From: Streptomyces sp. SID14478
GTDB lineage: Bacteria > Actinomycetota > Actinomycetes > Streptomycetales > Streptomycetaceae
NCBI RefSeq assembly: GCF_010548525.1
Contig: NZ_JAAGMG010000599.1
Coordinates: forward strand, 1-39,625
Direction of reading: 5' to 3'
DNA: 39,625 nt
The notes under the pieces are model-generated. The model was not told where the DNA came from. It did not search any database and was given only the letters and a program-made list of their open reading frames with translations. The translations under genes and the position numbers were made by a program. Shown in pieces: positions 24,223-32,903 of this stretch. The first letter of the stretch is position 1. Each line of letters starts with the position of its first letter.

Positions 24223-27200
24223 GTGACGGATTCCTTTGTTCACCTGCACAATCACACCGAGTACTCGATGCTCGACGGTGCGCAGAAGCTGAAGCCGATG
24301 TTCGCTGAAGTGGCCCGGCAGGGCATGCCCGCGGTCGCCATGAGCGACCACGGGAACATGTTCGGTGCGTATGAGTTCCATCAGGTGTCCAAGGGCTTCG
24401 ACGGCGTGAAGCCGATCGTCGGGATCGAGGCGTACGTGGCGCCGTCCTCGCGCCGCAACCGCAAGCAGGAGTTCTGGGGCCCGGGCGGCCAGCGGGCCAT
24501 GTCGGATGACGGCGAAGGCTCCAAGGACGTCTCCGGCGGTGGCCGTTTCACGCACATGACCATGTGGGCGGAGAACGTCCAGGGCCTGAAGAACCTCTTC
24601 TACCTGTCCACCGAGGCCAGTTACACGGGCCAGTTCCCGGCGGGCAAGCCGCGTATGGACATGGAACTGATCAGCGAGCACGCCGGCGGCATCATCGCGA
24701 CGACCGGCTGCCCCTCGGGGGCGATCCAGACCCGGCTGCGTCTGAACCAGTACGACGAGGCGCGTGCGGTCGCCGGCCAGTACCAGGAGATCTTCGGCCG
24801 GGACAGCTACTTCCTGGAGCTGATGGACCATGGCCTGTCCATCGAGAGGGACGTCCGCGAGGGGCTGCTGCGTCTCGCTAAGGACCTGAACATCCCGCTG
24901 CTGGCCACCAACGACGCGCACTACGTGCACCAGGACCAGGCCGACGCCCACGACAATCTGCTGTGTATCGGCGTGGGCAAGAACAAGCAGGACGAGAAGC
25001 GGTTCCGGTTCAACGGCAACGGCTACTACCTCAAGACCGCGGCCGAGATGCGCGACCTGTTCGCCGAACTGCCGCAGGCCTGCGACAACACGCTGCTGAT
25101 CGCCGAGCGCATCGGCTCCTACGACAGCGTCTTCGAGAACGTCGACGAGATGCCGCAGTACCCCGACGTGCCGGAGGGCGAGAGCCAGGAGTCCTGGCTG
25201 CGCCAGGAGTGCCGCAAGGGCCTGGAGATGCGCTACGGCACCCCGCTGCCGGACGAGGTGGTGGAGCGCTTCGAGACCGAGATGACGGTCATCGGCCCCA
25301 TGGGCTTCTCCTCCTACTTCCTCGTGGTCGCCGACATCTGCCGGCACGCCCGCGACAACGGCATCCCGGTCGGCCCGGGCCGTGGCTCGGCGACCGGCTC
25401 GATCGTGGCGTACGCGACCCGGATCACCGAGCTGTGCCCGCTCGAGCACGGCCTGCTCTTCGAACGGTTCCTGAACCCCGAGCGCATCAACCCCCCGGAC
25501 GTCGACCTCGACTTCGACGACCGCCAGCGCGATGCGATGGTCCGCTACGTCACCGAGAAGTACGGCGACGAGTACACCGCCATGGTCAACACGTTCGGCA
25601 AGATCAAAGCCAAGAACGCGATCAAGGACTCCTCCCGGATCCTGGGCTACCCGTTCCAGCACGGGGAGCGGATCACCAAAGCGCTGCCGCCGGACATCAT
25701 GGGCAAGTCGATCCCGCTCGACGGGATCTTCGACCCGGCTCATCCGCGCTACGGCGAGGCCGGCGAGATCCGGGCGATGTACGAGAACGAACCAGACGTG
25801 AAAAAGGTCGTCGACACCGCCAAGGGCGTCGAGGGCCTGACCCGCGGCACCGGCGTGCACGCGGCCGCGGTCATCCTGTCCAAGACGAAGCTGACCGAGC
25901 GCATCCCGCTGCACATGCGCGCCAAGGACGGCGTCAAGATCACCGGCTTCGACTACCCCAGTTGCGAGAACATGGGGCTGGTCAAGATGGACTTCCTGGG
26001 ACTGCGCAACCTCGGCGTCATCGACCACGCGCTCACGAACATCCGCGAGAACCGCGGCGTCAAGCTGGCCACGGTCGACCCGGGCACCGGCGACACCGGC
26101 GTCACCGTCATCCCCCTCGACGACAAGAAGACCTTCGAACTCCTGGGCCGTGGCGACACCTTCGGCGTCTTCCAGCTCGACGGCGGCGGCATGCGCGCCC
26201 TGCTCAAGCTGATGGAGCCCTCCCGTTTCGAGGACATCGCGGCCGCCCTCGCCCTGTACCGGCCTGGTCCGATGGCCGCCAACGCACACACCAACTACGC
26301 ACTGCGCCAGAACGGCAAGCAGGAACCCGATCCGATCCACCCCGACCTCAAAGAGGTCCTGGACCCCATCCTGGGCTCCACCCACCACCTGCTCATCTTC
26401 CAAGAACAGATCATGGCCATCGCCCGCACCCTGGCCGGCTACACCCTCGGCGGCGCCGACATGCTGCGCCGCGCCATGGGCAAGAAGAAGCCCGAAGTCC
26501 TGGCCGCCGAATGGCAGAAGTTCCACGACGGCATGGAGAGCAACGGCTACCGGGAAGAGGCCATCAAGGCGATCTGGGACGTCATGCTCCCGTTCTCCGG
26601 CTACGCCTTCAACAAGTCCCACACCGCCGGCTACGGCCTGGTCTCCTACTGGACCGCCTACCTCAAGGCCAACTACCCCGCCGAGTACATGGCCGCCCTG
26701 CTCACCTCCGTCGGGGACGACAAGGACAAGGCCGGCATCTACCTCGCCGACGCCCGCAAGCTGGGCGTCACCGTCCTGGCGCCGGACGTGAACGAATCGA
26801 TCGCCGAATTCGCGGCCGTCGGTGACAACGTCCGCTTCGGCCTGCTCTCGGTGCGCAACGTGGGCGAGAACGTCATCGAGGCGATCATCGCGGCCCGCAA
26901 GTCGCAGGGAAAGTTCACCTCGTTCGCGGACTTCCTCGACAAGGCCGACCTGCCCGCGCTGAACAAGCGTGCCGTGGAGTCCCTCATCAAAGGCGGGGCC
27001 TTCGACTCTCTCGACCACACCCGCAAGGGCTTGTCCGCCGCCCACGAACTGGCCATCGACGCGGTCGTCCCGCTGAAGAAGGCGGCTGCCTACGGCCAGG
27101 ACGACCTCTTCGCCGGCCTGAGCGGCGACGGCGGGGACGATGCCGGGGCGATGAGTTTCAAGGTCGACATCAGTGACGACGAATGGCCCCGCAAGCAACT

Positions 27201-27822
27201 CCTGGCCACCGAACGCGAGATGCTCGGCATGTACGTCTCCGCCCACCCCCTGGACGGCACCGAGCACATCCTCTCCAACAACCGCGACACCACCATCGTG
27301 GACCTGCTGGCCTCCGGCCGCACCGAAGGCATGGTCCGCCTCGCCGGACTGATCACCAGCGTCCAGCCCAAGATGACCAAACAGGGCAACGCCTGGGCCA
27401 TCGTCAACCTCGCCGACCGCGACGGAACGATCGAGGTCCTCTTCTTCCCCGCCACCTACCAACTGGTCGCGGCGGCCCTCGTGGAGGACAGCGTCGTCTC
27501 GCTGCAGGGCCGGCTCAACGACCGCGACGGTGCCCTCAGCATCTTCGGCCAGGAACTCCAGGTCCTCGATGTTGCCTCCGCCGAACGCGAGGGCGCAGCC
27601 CCCATCCGACTCCAGCTGCCCTATCACCGCATCAACCAGCAGTTCATCAGCGAACTCAAGCGCATCATGGGCTCCCACCCCGGCCAGAACCCCGTCCAGG
27701 TCGCCATCCGCGGACCGCAGAAAACCACCGTCTACCAGCTCCCCTCCCTGGTGAACGCCGCCAGCATCGCCTCGGACATCAAGGGCTCCTTCGGCCCCGA
27801 CGCCTGGCAGGGGATCGCATGA
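24223..27822 (+). CDS. dnaE: DNA polymerase III alpha subunit, DnaE1-type paralogue
   Basis: A 1199-aa C-family polymerase. The PHP domain (1 to about 290) keeps its metal ligands: H9, H11 and D18 in HLHNHTEYSMLDG, His of MSDHGNMFG, Glu of GIEAYVA, Cys of TTGCPSG, and Asp and His of TNDAHY. Proofreading exonuclease activity is therefore expected, as shown for mycobacterial DnaE1. Polymerase aspartates are D426 and D428 (PDVDLDFDD) and D590 (KMDFLGLRNL). The clamp-binding motif is QDDLF (959-963), followed by an OB fold (MVRLAGLITSVQPKMTKQGN). Start GTG at 24223 has GGAGG 10 bases upstream. It resembles the essential DnaE1 rather than ImuC/DnaE2, yet sits alone in an accessory context, so it is probably a second copy. 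It could be a spare polymerase, a plasmid- or island-borne replicase, or a drug-insensitive target copy. Confidence 0.93.
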   Translation: MTDSFVHLHNHTEYSMLDGAQKLKPMFAEVARQGMPAVAMSDHGNMFGAYEFHQVSKGFDGVKPIVGIEAYVAPSSRRNRKQEFWGPGGQRAMSDDGEGSKDVSGGGRFTHMTMWAENVQGLKNLFYLSTEASYTGQFPAGKPRMDMELISEHAGGIIATTGCPSGAIQTRLRLNQYDEARAVAGQYQEIFGRDSYFLELMDHGLSIERDVREGLLRLAKDLNIPLLATNDAHYVHQDQADAHDNLLCIGVGKNKQDEKRFRFNGNGYYLKTAAEMRDLFAELPQACDNTLLIAERIGSYDSVFENVDEMPQYPDVPEGESQESWLRQECRKGLEMRYGTPLPDEVVERFETEMTVIGPMGFSSYFLVVADICRHARDNGIPVGPGRGSATGSIVAYATRITELCPLEHGLLFERFLNPERINPPDVDLDFDDRQRDAMVRYVTEKYGDEYTAMVNTFGKIKAKNAIKDSSRILGYPFQHGERITKALPPDIMGKSIPLDGIFDPAHPRYGEAGEIRAMYENEPDVKKVVDTAKGVEGLTRGTGVHAAAVILSKTKLTERIPLHMRAKDGVKITGFDYPSCENMGLVKMDFLGLRNLGVIDHALTNIRENRGVKLATVDPGTGDTGVTVIPLDDKKTFELLGRGDTFGVFQLDGGGMRALLKLMEPSRFEDIAAALALYRPGPMAANAHTNYALRQNGKQEPDPIHPDLKEVLDPILGSTHHLLIFQEQIMAIARTLAGYTLGGADMLRRAMGKKKPEVLAAEWQKFHDGMESNGYREEAIKAIWDVMLPFSGYAFNKSHTAGYGLVSYWTAYLKANYPAEYMAALLTSVGDDKDKAGIYLADARKLGVTVLAPDVNESIAEFAAVGDNVRFGLLSVRNVGENVIEAIIAARKSQGKFTSFADFLDKADLPALNKRAVESLIKGGAFDSLDHTRKGLSAAHELAIDAVVPLKKAAAYGQDDLFAGLSGDGGDDAGAMSFKVDISDDEWPRKQLLATEREMLGMYVSAHPLDGTEHILSNNRDTTIVDLLASGRTEGMVRLAGLITSVQPKMTKQGNAWAIVNLADRDGTIEVLFFPATYQLVAAALVEDSVVSLQGRLNDRDGALSIFGQELQVLDVASAEREGAAPIRLQLPYHRINQQFISELKRIMGSHPGQNPVQVAIRGPQKTTVYQLPSLVNAASIASDIKGSFGPDAWQGIA

Positions 27823-27986
27823 ACAGCACTCACCGCACGGACGACGCCCCGCACGACGTCGACGAGATCGTCCTGACCGTCGAGAAAACACCGAGCTGCC
27901 CGCAGTGCAGCCGGCCGACGATCCTGCTGGCCCGCTACCCCCATTCTGGTCTGCCATTGACGGTGCAGGACACGCTCAGCCGTTGA
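27819..27986 (+). CDS. Small CPxC protein coupled to dnaE, 55 aa
   Basis: ATG at 27819 overlaps the dnaE stop as ATGA, a sign of translational coupling. The protein has an acidic start (TDDAPHDVDEIVLTVEKT) and a CPQC knuckle (SCPQCSRPTILLARY) that could be half of a zinc ribbon; no second Cys pair follows. It ends within the convergent phosphotransferase gene (11-bp overlap). The C-terminus may be a truncation formed when the two regions were joined at about 27945-27975. No function is assigned; its position suggests a polymerase accessory role. Confidence 0.5.
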   Translation: MNSTHRTDDAPHDVDEIVLTVEKTPSCPQCSRPTILLARYPHSGLPLTVQDTLSR

Positions 27987-28914
27987 GGGCCTCGGTGATC
28001 TGGCGTGTGGTCTGGGCGGCGACGCGGGAGTTGACGGCGGCGTAAGTGGTGTAGGCGTTGAGGCCTGTGGCCAGGGCCCAGCCGCGGCCTCGGGCCCAGG
28101 TGGCGTCGTCCACGCCGAGTGCGGCGCGGAAGACGGACCGGCTGCGGGGCGACATCAGGGTGTAGGCGATGGTGAGGTCGCAGGCCGGGTCGCCGAGGGC
28201 GAGTTCGCCGAAGTCGATGACGGCGCTGAGGCGCCCGCGGGTAGTCAGCAGGTTGCCGGTGTGCATGTCGCCGTGGCACCACACCGGTGGACGATCCCAG
28301 GCGGGCGCGGCGAGTGCGGCCTCCCACACGGCGGTCGCCGCGGTCGCGTCGAACACGTCGGCGTGCTGCCGTATCGCGGCGCGGGTGCCCGCGTCCCGCC
28401 GCGCCAGCTGGTCCGGGCCGGTCGCCGGGGCCGCGTCGTGGCCGTCGGGGTCCGGGGTGCAGCGGCGCAGGGCGAGGAGGAAGTCCGCCAGGTCGGTGGC
28501 GGCTTCGCGGGAGTCGGCGAGGGCGTCCACGGTCGCCACGTCGCCGGACAGCCAGCGGGACACCGCCCACTGCCACGGGTAGCCGAAGCCCGGTTCACCG
28601 ACGGCCACCGGCTCGGGTACGGCCAGCGGCAGGTGAGGGGCGAGCCGCGGCAGCCACCGCGACTCCTTCGCGGCCTGCCCGATCGCCCCCGGGTGGCGAG
28701 GCAGCCGGACCATGAGCTCCTCGCCGAGGCGGTAGAGGGCGTGGTCGGACCCGGCGGGTTCGAATGCCCGCAGCGGCAGTCCGGCCCACTGCGGGAACTG
28801 CGTGTCCACCAGCCGCCTGGCCAGTGCCGCGTCGACCGCGGGGCGGTCCGCGACCGGCCCGTCGACGGTCCGTGGGGTTCCGGCGGTCCCGGTCGCGGTG
28901 TTCTCGGTCGGCAC
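27976..28914 (-). CDS. Aminoglycoside phosphotransferase (APH)-family kinase
   Basis: A 312-aa protein-kinase-like small-molecule phosphotransferase. The N-lobe includes the substrate entry GSDHALYRLGEELMVRLPR. The catalytic loop is CHGDMHTGNLL (H214, D216, N221) and the metal-binding motif IDFGELALGDPACDL (D234). The family includes antibiotic kinases but also homoserine, choline and other kinases, so resistance cannot be claimed. ATG at 28914 has a nearby AGGGAGAG ribosome-binding site. It is convergent with the dnaE/CPxC pair and overlaps its end by 11 bp. The first 20 residues are a low-complexity Thr/Gly/Pro extension. Confidence 0.85.
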   Translation of the reverse strand: MPTENTATGTAGTPRTVDGPVADRPAVDAALARRLVDTQFPQWAGLPLRAFEPAGSDHALYRLGEELMVRLPRHPGAIGQAAKESRWLPRLAPHLPLAVPEPVAVGEPGFGYPWQWAVSRWLSGDVATVDALADSREAATDLADFLLALRRCTPDPDGHDAAPATGPDQLARRDAGTRAAIRQHADVFDATAATAVWEAALAAPAWDRPPVWCHGDMHTGNLLTTRGRLSAVIDFGELALGDPACDLTIAYTLMSPRSRSVFRAALGVDDATWARGRGWALATGLNAYTTYAAVNSRVAAQTTRQITEALNG

Positions 28915-28941
28915 GTGCGCTCTCCCTAGATGGTCGGGTGT

Positions 28942-29200
28942 CGTGTTCGGCGTTCGGCCACTCGGCCGACGCGGCGTGGGGGAGCCTCGTGCGCAGATAC
29001 GCCAGCGTGATCAGTGCTCGCTCGGTGAACACCAGGTCGTGCTCGCCCCGGCACCTCCCGCTGCCGCTCGGTCCCGCGTCGCTCACGCAGCTCCAAGTCG
29101 CCCCGGGCAGGCCACGGATCTGCCAACTCCTCGCTCAAGTAGCCGAGATGTGTACGCGAGACGCCGCGGCGATACTGCGATTGCGCGACTCTCCTCGACG
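28942..29200 (-). pseudogene. N-terminal remnant of an IS5-type DDE transposase
   Basis: Minus-strand frames carry the usual start of a Streptomyces IS5-type transposase. One reads THLGYLSEELADPWPARGDL then ELRERRGTERQRE; after a frameshift near 29070 another frame reads EHDLVFTERALITLAYLRTR then LPHAASAEW (HTH_Tnp_4-like). The catalytic DDE part is absent and no inverted repeats were found. The 29201-29260 bases before the LacI stop show no gene. Confidence 0.5.
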
Positions 29201-29260
29201 GTGAAGCCGGGCTTCTCGGCGATGGTGCGGGAGCCGGTATTCAGGCTGGGCGAGTGTGTT

Positions 29261-30286
29261 TCAGCTCGGGGAGCAGCCGCAGGACTCGCGGTGCATGAAG
29301 GTGGGGGTGATGGTGACCTTGCGGTGGGACATGGTGGGTTCTTGAAGGCGGGTGAGGGCCATGCCGACGGCTTGTTCGCCGATGGTGAGGGCCGGTTGGG
29401 CGATGGCTGTGAGACGGGGTTGGAAGAGGTCGGCCCATTCGAAGTCGTCGAAGGAGACCAGTGCGATGTCGTCGGGGACGGTGAGGCCGGCTTCGCGCAG
29501 GGCGCGCATGCTGCCGATGGTCATGCGGTTGTTGGCCGCGACGATGGCGGTGGGCGGCTGGTCGAGCGTGAGCAGCCGGTGGAGGGCCTTTTCCGCGCCG
29601 CCCTCGGTGGAGTCTCCGTCCTGTTCGAGCGGAGGGTGGTGCGGCAGGCCGGAGCGGCTGAGGCCGAGGCGGTAGCCGCGCAGTCGCTCGGTGGTGGTGG
29701 CCAGTCCGGTCCGGCCTGTGATCATGGCTATGCGTGTGTGTCCGAGCGAGGCCAGGTGGTCGACGAGTCGGGCAGTGGGTTCGACGTTGTCGACGGCGAT
29801 CTGGTCGACGGCCGCGTCGACGAAGCGGTCGATGACGACGATGGGGGTGTCCACCTGGGCCGCGTAGGTGATGGCCGTCGAACCGTTGCCGGAGGGAGCG
29901 AGGATGATGGCGCTCACGCGGCGGCGCAGGAGTTCGCTGACGGCTCGTATCTCCTGGTCGGGTTCGTCGTGGGTGTCCGCGAGGAGCAGGGAGTATCCGG
30001 CGGCTGAGGCGTGCCGGTCGATGCCGTGGACGACGTTGCTGAAGTACGGGTTGGACAGAGCCGACATGGCCAGGCCGATGGTCCCGTAACCGCTGTCGCC
30101 CAGGGCGCGGGCCACGGCTTCGGGGACGTATCCCGTCTGGGCGACAGCGTCGAGGACCGCGCGTACGGTGGCGTCGGCGACGGGGCGGGTCTTGTTCAGT
30201 ACGTGCGAGACCGTGGAGACCGAGACGCCGGCGATGCGGGCGACGTGGGACATGGTCGGGGTCTGACGGGGGGCTCTGCCTGCCAT
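29261..30286 (-). CDS. LacI-family transcriptional regulator of the fructan locus
   Basis: A 341-aa repressor. The N-terminal LacI HTH is MSHVARIAGVSVSTVSHVLN with the hinge ATVRAVLDAVAQTGYVPEAV, followed by a periplasmic-binding-protein-like sugar domain (TIGLAMSALSNPYFSNVVHG ... DDIALVSFDDFEWADLFQPR) ending CGCSPS. The start is either the ATG at 30286 or the internal MSHVARI ATG; the family start favours either equally. It lies 9 bp after the kinase gene and is the last gene of the frc-like operon. It should bind the TTGCGC palindromes at 34010-34025 and 34087-34104 and release them when fructose or a derivative binds. Confidence 0.9.
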   Translation of the reverse strand: MAGRAPRQTPTMSHVARIAGVSVSTVSHVLNKTRPVADATVRAVLDAVAQTGYVPEAVARALGDSGYGTIGLAMSALSNPYFSNVVHGIDRHASAAGYSLLLADTHDEPDQEIRAVSELLRRRVSAIILAPSGNGSTAITYAAQVDTPIVVIDRFVDAAVDQIAVDNVEPTARLVDHLASLGHTRIAMITGRTGLATTTERLRGYRLGLSRSGLPHHPPLEQDGDSTEGGAEKALHRLLTLDQPPTAIVAANNRMTIGSMRALREAGLTVPDDIALVSFDDFEWADLFQPRLTAIAQPALTIGEQAVGMALTRLQEPTMSHRKVTITPTFMHRESCGCSPS

Positions 30287-30295
30287 GTCGGAACC

Positions 30296-30982
30296 TTACC
30301 CAGCTTCCGTCAGGGTCAGGTCGGCCCGGTGTGCGTCCCGTCGGATCAGGGCGCTGGTTTCCTCGTCGATGCCGTGGGCCTTGGCTTGCGCTGCTTGCGG
30401 GCTGAAGCCGTAATGGATGTAGCGGCGGCGGAGGCGGTCACGGCGCGGTTCGTGCGCCGCATCCAGGAACCAGGTCTCGGTCAGTTCTGCTGTCACGTGC
30501 AGCCAGGGCAGTCGGGTGGACAGGAGGAAGTTGCCGTCGACCAGGACCAGTCGGTGGGCGGGGGTGATCCCGGTGGCTCCGGCGAGGGGATCTTCGAGAT
30601 CTCTCCGGAACTCGGGCCACCACACGCTGTGGTGGCGTTCTTGGCGGGTGCGTCGCAGCATGTGGAGGAACCCGTGGGCGTCGAAGGTGTCGATGGTGCC
30701 CTTGTGATGGGTGTCCCCCCGGGCCTGGAGCACGTGGTGGGCGAGATGGAATCCGTCCATGGAAACGGCCGCGGCCATTCCGGGACAGCGCCGCTCGATC
30801 TCGCCGAGGAGTTGGTCGGCCAGGGTCGACTTGCCGGATCCCGGTTCACCGGCGATGCCGAGGAGTGCGCGCGTGGTGCCGTCCGTCAGCGACAGGGCCC
30901 GGTCAGCCAGTCGCTCAAGGGGCCAGTCCTGATAGGTCACTTGAGAGGGGTGGGGGCTGGCAGTGCGCTGTAGAGGGTTCAC
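30296..30982 (-). CDS. P-loop sugar kinase, FrcK-like
   Basis: A 228-aa kinase of the uridine kinase/phosphoribulokinase-type P-loop fold. Walker A is GEPGSGKST (45-53), followed by VSMDGFHLAHHVLQARG, the base KGTIDTFDAHGF, VLVDGNFLL and a lid segment (RRDRLRRRYIHYGFSP). This matches the nucleoside/nucleotide-kinase-family protein FrcK that accompanies the frcBCA fructose transporter of Sinorhizobium meliloti. Phosphorylation of imported fructose is the likely role, though the substrate has not been shown for such proteins in general. It overlaps the ATPase gene by 4 bp (ATGA) and is followed after 9 bp by the LacI gene. Confidence 0.82.
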   Translation of the reverse strand: MNPLQRTASPHPSQVTYQDWPLERLADRALSLTDGTTRALLGIAGEPGSGKSTLADQLLGEIERRCPGMAAAVSMDGFHLAHHVLQARGDTHHKGTIDTFDAHGFLHMLRRTRQERHHSVWWPEFRRDLEDPLAGATGITPAHRLVLVDGNFLLSTRLPWLHVTAELTETWFLDAAHEPRRDRLRRRYIHYGFSPQAAQAKAHGIDEETSALIRRDAHRADLTLTEAG

Positions 30983-31884
30983 TCGGCGGCCTCGGTGACA
31001 TCTATGGCCCGGGCGTCGGCTCGTGAGCGGCTGAGTGGGGTGCTGGGCGTGTGACCGCTCAGGGAGCCGTCCTCTTGCATCGTCAGAGCCCCTGTCATCA
31101 AGCCCACGACATCGGTCATCGAGCAGGTTCCCGGGCTGACTACGGCGGCGCGCCGGCCGAGTCGGTGGACGTGGATACGGTCGGCGATCTCGAAGACCTG
31201 TGGCATGTCATGGCTGATCAGTACGACAGGGACGCCGCGTGCACGGATGCGTTCGATCAGGTCGAGAACCTGACGTGATTCGCGGACCCCCAGCGCGGCG
31301 GTCGGCTCGTCCATGATGACCACGCGGGTGCCGAACATCGCGGCCCGGGCGACGGCCACGGCCTGGCGTTGCCCACCGGAGAGGGTGCCCACGGGCTGGC
31401 TGATGTCCTGCACGGTGGCGATTCCGAGTCGTTCCAGTTCCTGGGAGGCTCGTGTCCGCATGCCGCGGCGGTCGAGCATGCGCAGGGTCGAGCCCCGCCA
31501 GCCGGCTCGGCGCAGTGGTCGGCCCAGGAAGAGGTTTGCGGCGATGTCGAGTTGAGGGGCGACGGCGAGCGTCTGGTAGACGGTCTCGATCCCTGCCTCG
31601 CGCGCGTCACCGGGGCCGGAGAAGCGGACGGGGCGGCCGTCCAGTTCGATGGTCCCCGCATCCGGGACCAGGGCGCCGGTGAGGGCCTTGATCAGGGTGG
31701 ATTTTCCTGCGCCGTTGTCTCCGACGACGGCGAGGACTTCCCCTGCTCGCAGGTCGAAGTCGCTCTCGCGCAGGGCCACGACGTTGCCGTAGCGCTTGAC
31801 CAGTCCTGTGCCGCGCAGCACGATCGTGTCCTGTGCGGTGCCGTGGTCGGGGCGGCTCGCGGGCCGGGGGGTGGGGGAGTTCAT
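30979..31884 (-). CDS. frcA: Fructose-type ABC transporter ATP-binding protein
   Basis: A 301-aa ATPase with one complete nucleotide-binding domain: Walker A GDNGAGKST (55-63), Q-loop region near ETVYQTLAVAP, signature LSGGQRQ (168-174), Walker B VVIMDEP (188-194), and the H-loop His in VLISHDMPQ. Ribose, xylose and galactose importers of the CUT2 class use fused double ATPases of about 500 aa. A single domain is typical of FrcA, supporting the fructose assignment. The N-terminal 20 and C-terminal 30 residues are low-complexity. ATGA overlaps join it to the permease gene upstream and the kinase gene downstream. Confidence 0.88.
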   Translation of the reverse strand: MNSPTPRPASRPDHGTAQDTIVLRGTGLVKRYGNVVALRESDFDLRAGEVLAVVGDNGAGKSTLIKALTGALVPDAGTIELDGRPVRFSGPGDAREAGIETVYQTLAVAPQLDIAANLFLGRPLRRAGWRGSTLRMLDRRGMRTRASQELERLGIATVQDISQPVGTLSGGQRQAVAVARAAMFGTRVVIMDEPTAALGVRESRQVLDLIERIRARGVPVVLISHDMPQVFEIADRIHVHRLGRRAAVVSPGTCSMTDVVGLMTGALTMQEDGSLSGHTPSTPLSRSRADARAIDVTEAAE

Positions 31885-32900
31885 GCGGCCCTCCTACGGA
31901 CGACGCGGTCGGTGGCGACGGCGACGATGACCAGAATGCCGGTGGCTACCTGCTGGTAGAGGCTGTCGATGCCGGCCTGGGTGAGGCCGTTGGCGAGGAC
32001 GGTGACCACGAGGGCGCCCAGGACGGTGCCGCTGATGCCGCCACGACCGCCGAAGAGACTGGTGCCGCCGATGACGACGGCGGTGATGCTCTCCAGGTTG
32101 CCGGTCTGGAAGGCGTTCGGATCGGCGTTGGGGATGCGGCCCAGGGCCTGCCAGGCGCCGATCGCGTACACGAACCCGGCCAGTACGTACACGCTCAGCA
32201 CGGTGCGGTCGACGTGGACGCCGGTGAGCCGTGCGGTTTCCGCATCGTCGCCGACCGCGTACACGTTGCGTCCCCATGCCGTCTGGGTGAGTGCGAACCA
32301 CAGGCCGGCCGCGAGCAGCAGCATGACGCCCATGCCGTAGGTGACTTCGATCTGTCCGAACAGGTAGGAGCGGGTGCCGAGCCAGGTGAGCACCCCGCTG
32401 GGGACTGCGAAGCTCTCCCCGTCGGCGTAGAGCTGGTTGGTCGCGGTCAGGACACTCAGAACTCCCAGGGTGACGATGAACGGCGGGAGTTTGAGCCGGG
32501 TCACCAGCGAGCCCGACAGGGCGCCCACGGCGGTGCACACGACGATGCCGGACGCCAGCGCGAGACCGGCGGGCAGCGTGTCCTGGGCGAGGCGGGCCAT
32601 GAGCAGCGTGCCGAGCACCATGGTGGCGGCGTTGGCCAGGTCGATGCCGGCGGTGAGGATGACCAGAGTCTGGCCCAGCGCAAGGGTGCCGACGACGAGG
32701 AACTGCTCGACGACGAGGGAGGCGTTGTCGAGGTTGAAGAAGGTGTCAGTGGACACCGCGAACACCGCGATGGCGATCACGAGTGCCGCCAGCGGGCCGG
32801 CGGTCGGGGTGTGGGTGAGCAAGGTGGCCAGGCGTACGCCGACGGCGTGGCTCTCGCGGCTCTCGGGCGCTGCGGCGTGGGGAGTGGTGGTGGAGGTCAT
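31881..32900 (-). CDS. frcC: Fructose-type ABC transporter permease (CUT2/RbsC class)
   Basis: A 339-aa integral membrane protein of the BPD_transp_2 family with about nine to ten hydrophobic segments, for example LAALVIAIAVFAVSTDTFFN, LALGQTLVILTAGIDLANAA, GIVVCTAVGALSGSL, FIVTLGVLSVLTATNQLY and AVVIGGTSLFGGRGGISGTV. The cytoplasmic coupling region IDLANAA and the GGTSLFGGRGG motif are conserved in RbsC-type permeases. It overlaps frcA by 4 bp and starts 3 bp after the binding-protein gene, so the three are translated as one operon. Confidence 0.9.
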   Translation of the reverse strand: MTSTTTPHAAAPESRESHAVGVRLATLLTHTPTAGPLAALVIAIAVFAVSTDTFFNLDNASLVVEQFLVVGTLALGQTLVILTAGIDLANAATMVLGTLLMARLAQDTLPAGLALASGIVVCTAVGALSGSLVTRLKLPPFIVTLGVLSVLTATNQLYADGESFAVPSGVLTWLGTRSYLFGQIEVTYGMGVMLLLAAGLWFALTQTAWGRNVYAVGDDAETARLTGVHVDRTVLSVYVLAGFVYAIGAWQALGRIPNADPNAFQTGNLESITAVVIGGTSLFGGRGGISGTVLGALVVTVLANGLTQAGIDSLYQQVATGILVIVAVATDRVVRRRAA

Positions 32901-32903
32901 GGT

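Noticed and set aside
23977..27957. A 1326-codon open frame antisense to dnaE
   Set aside because: It mirrors the third-position GC bias of dnaE, is of low complexity (Gly/Val/Asp/Arg repeats), has no ribosome-binding site and no family motif. dnaE on the other strand is unmistakable.
24223..27986. Nargenicin-like biosynthetic cluster with a DnaE resistance gene
   Set aside because: No polyketide synthase, tailoring or export genes occur in the window. The resistance idea for the DnaE copy remains only a hypothesis.
27976..28914. Aminoglycoside resistance gene
   Set aside because: Only family-level APH motifs are visible; many members phosphorylate unrelated metabolites, so no resistance claim is made.
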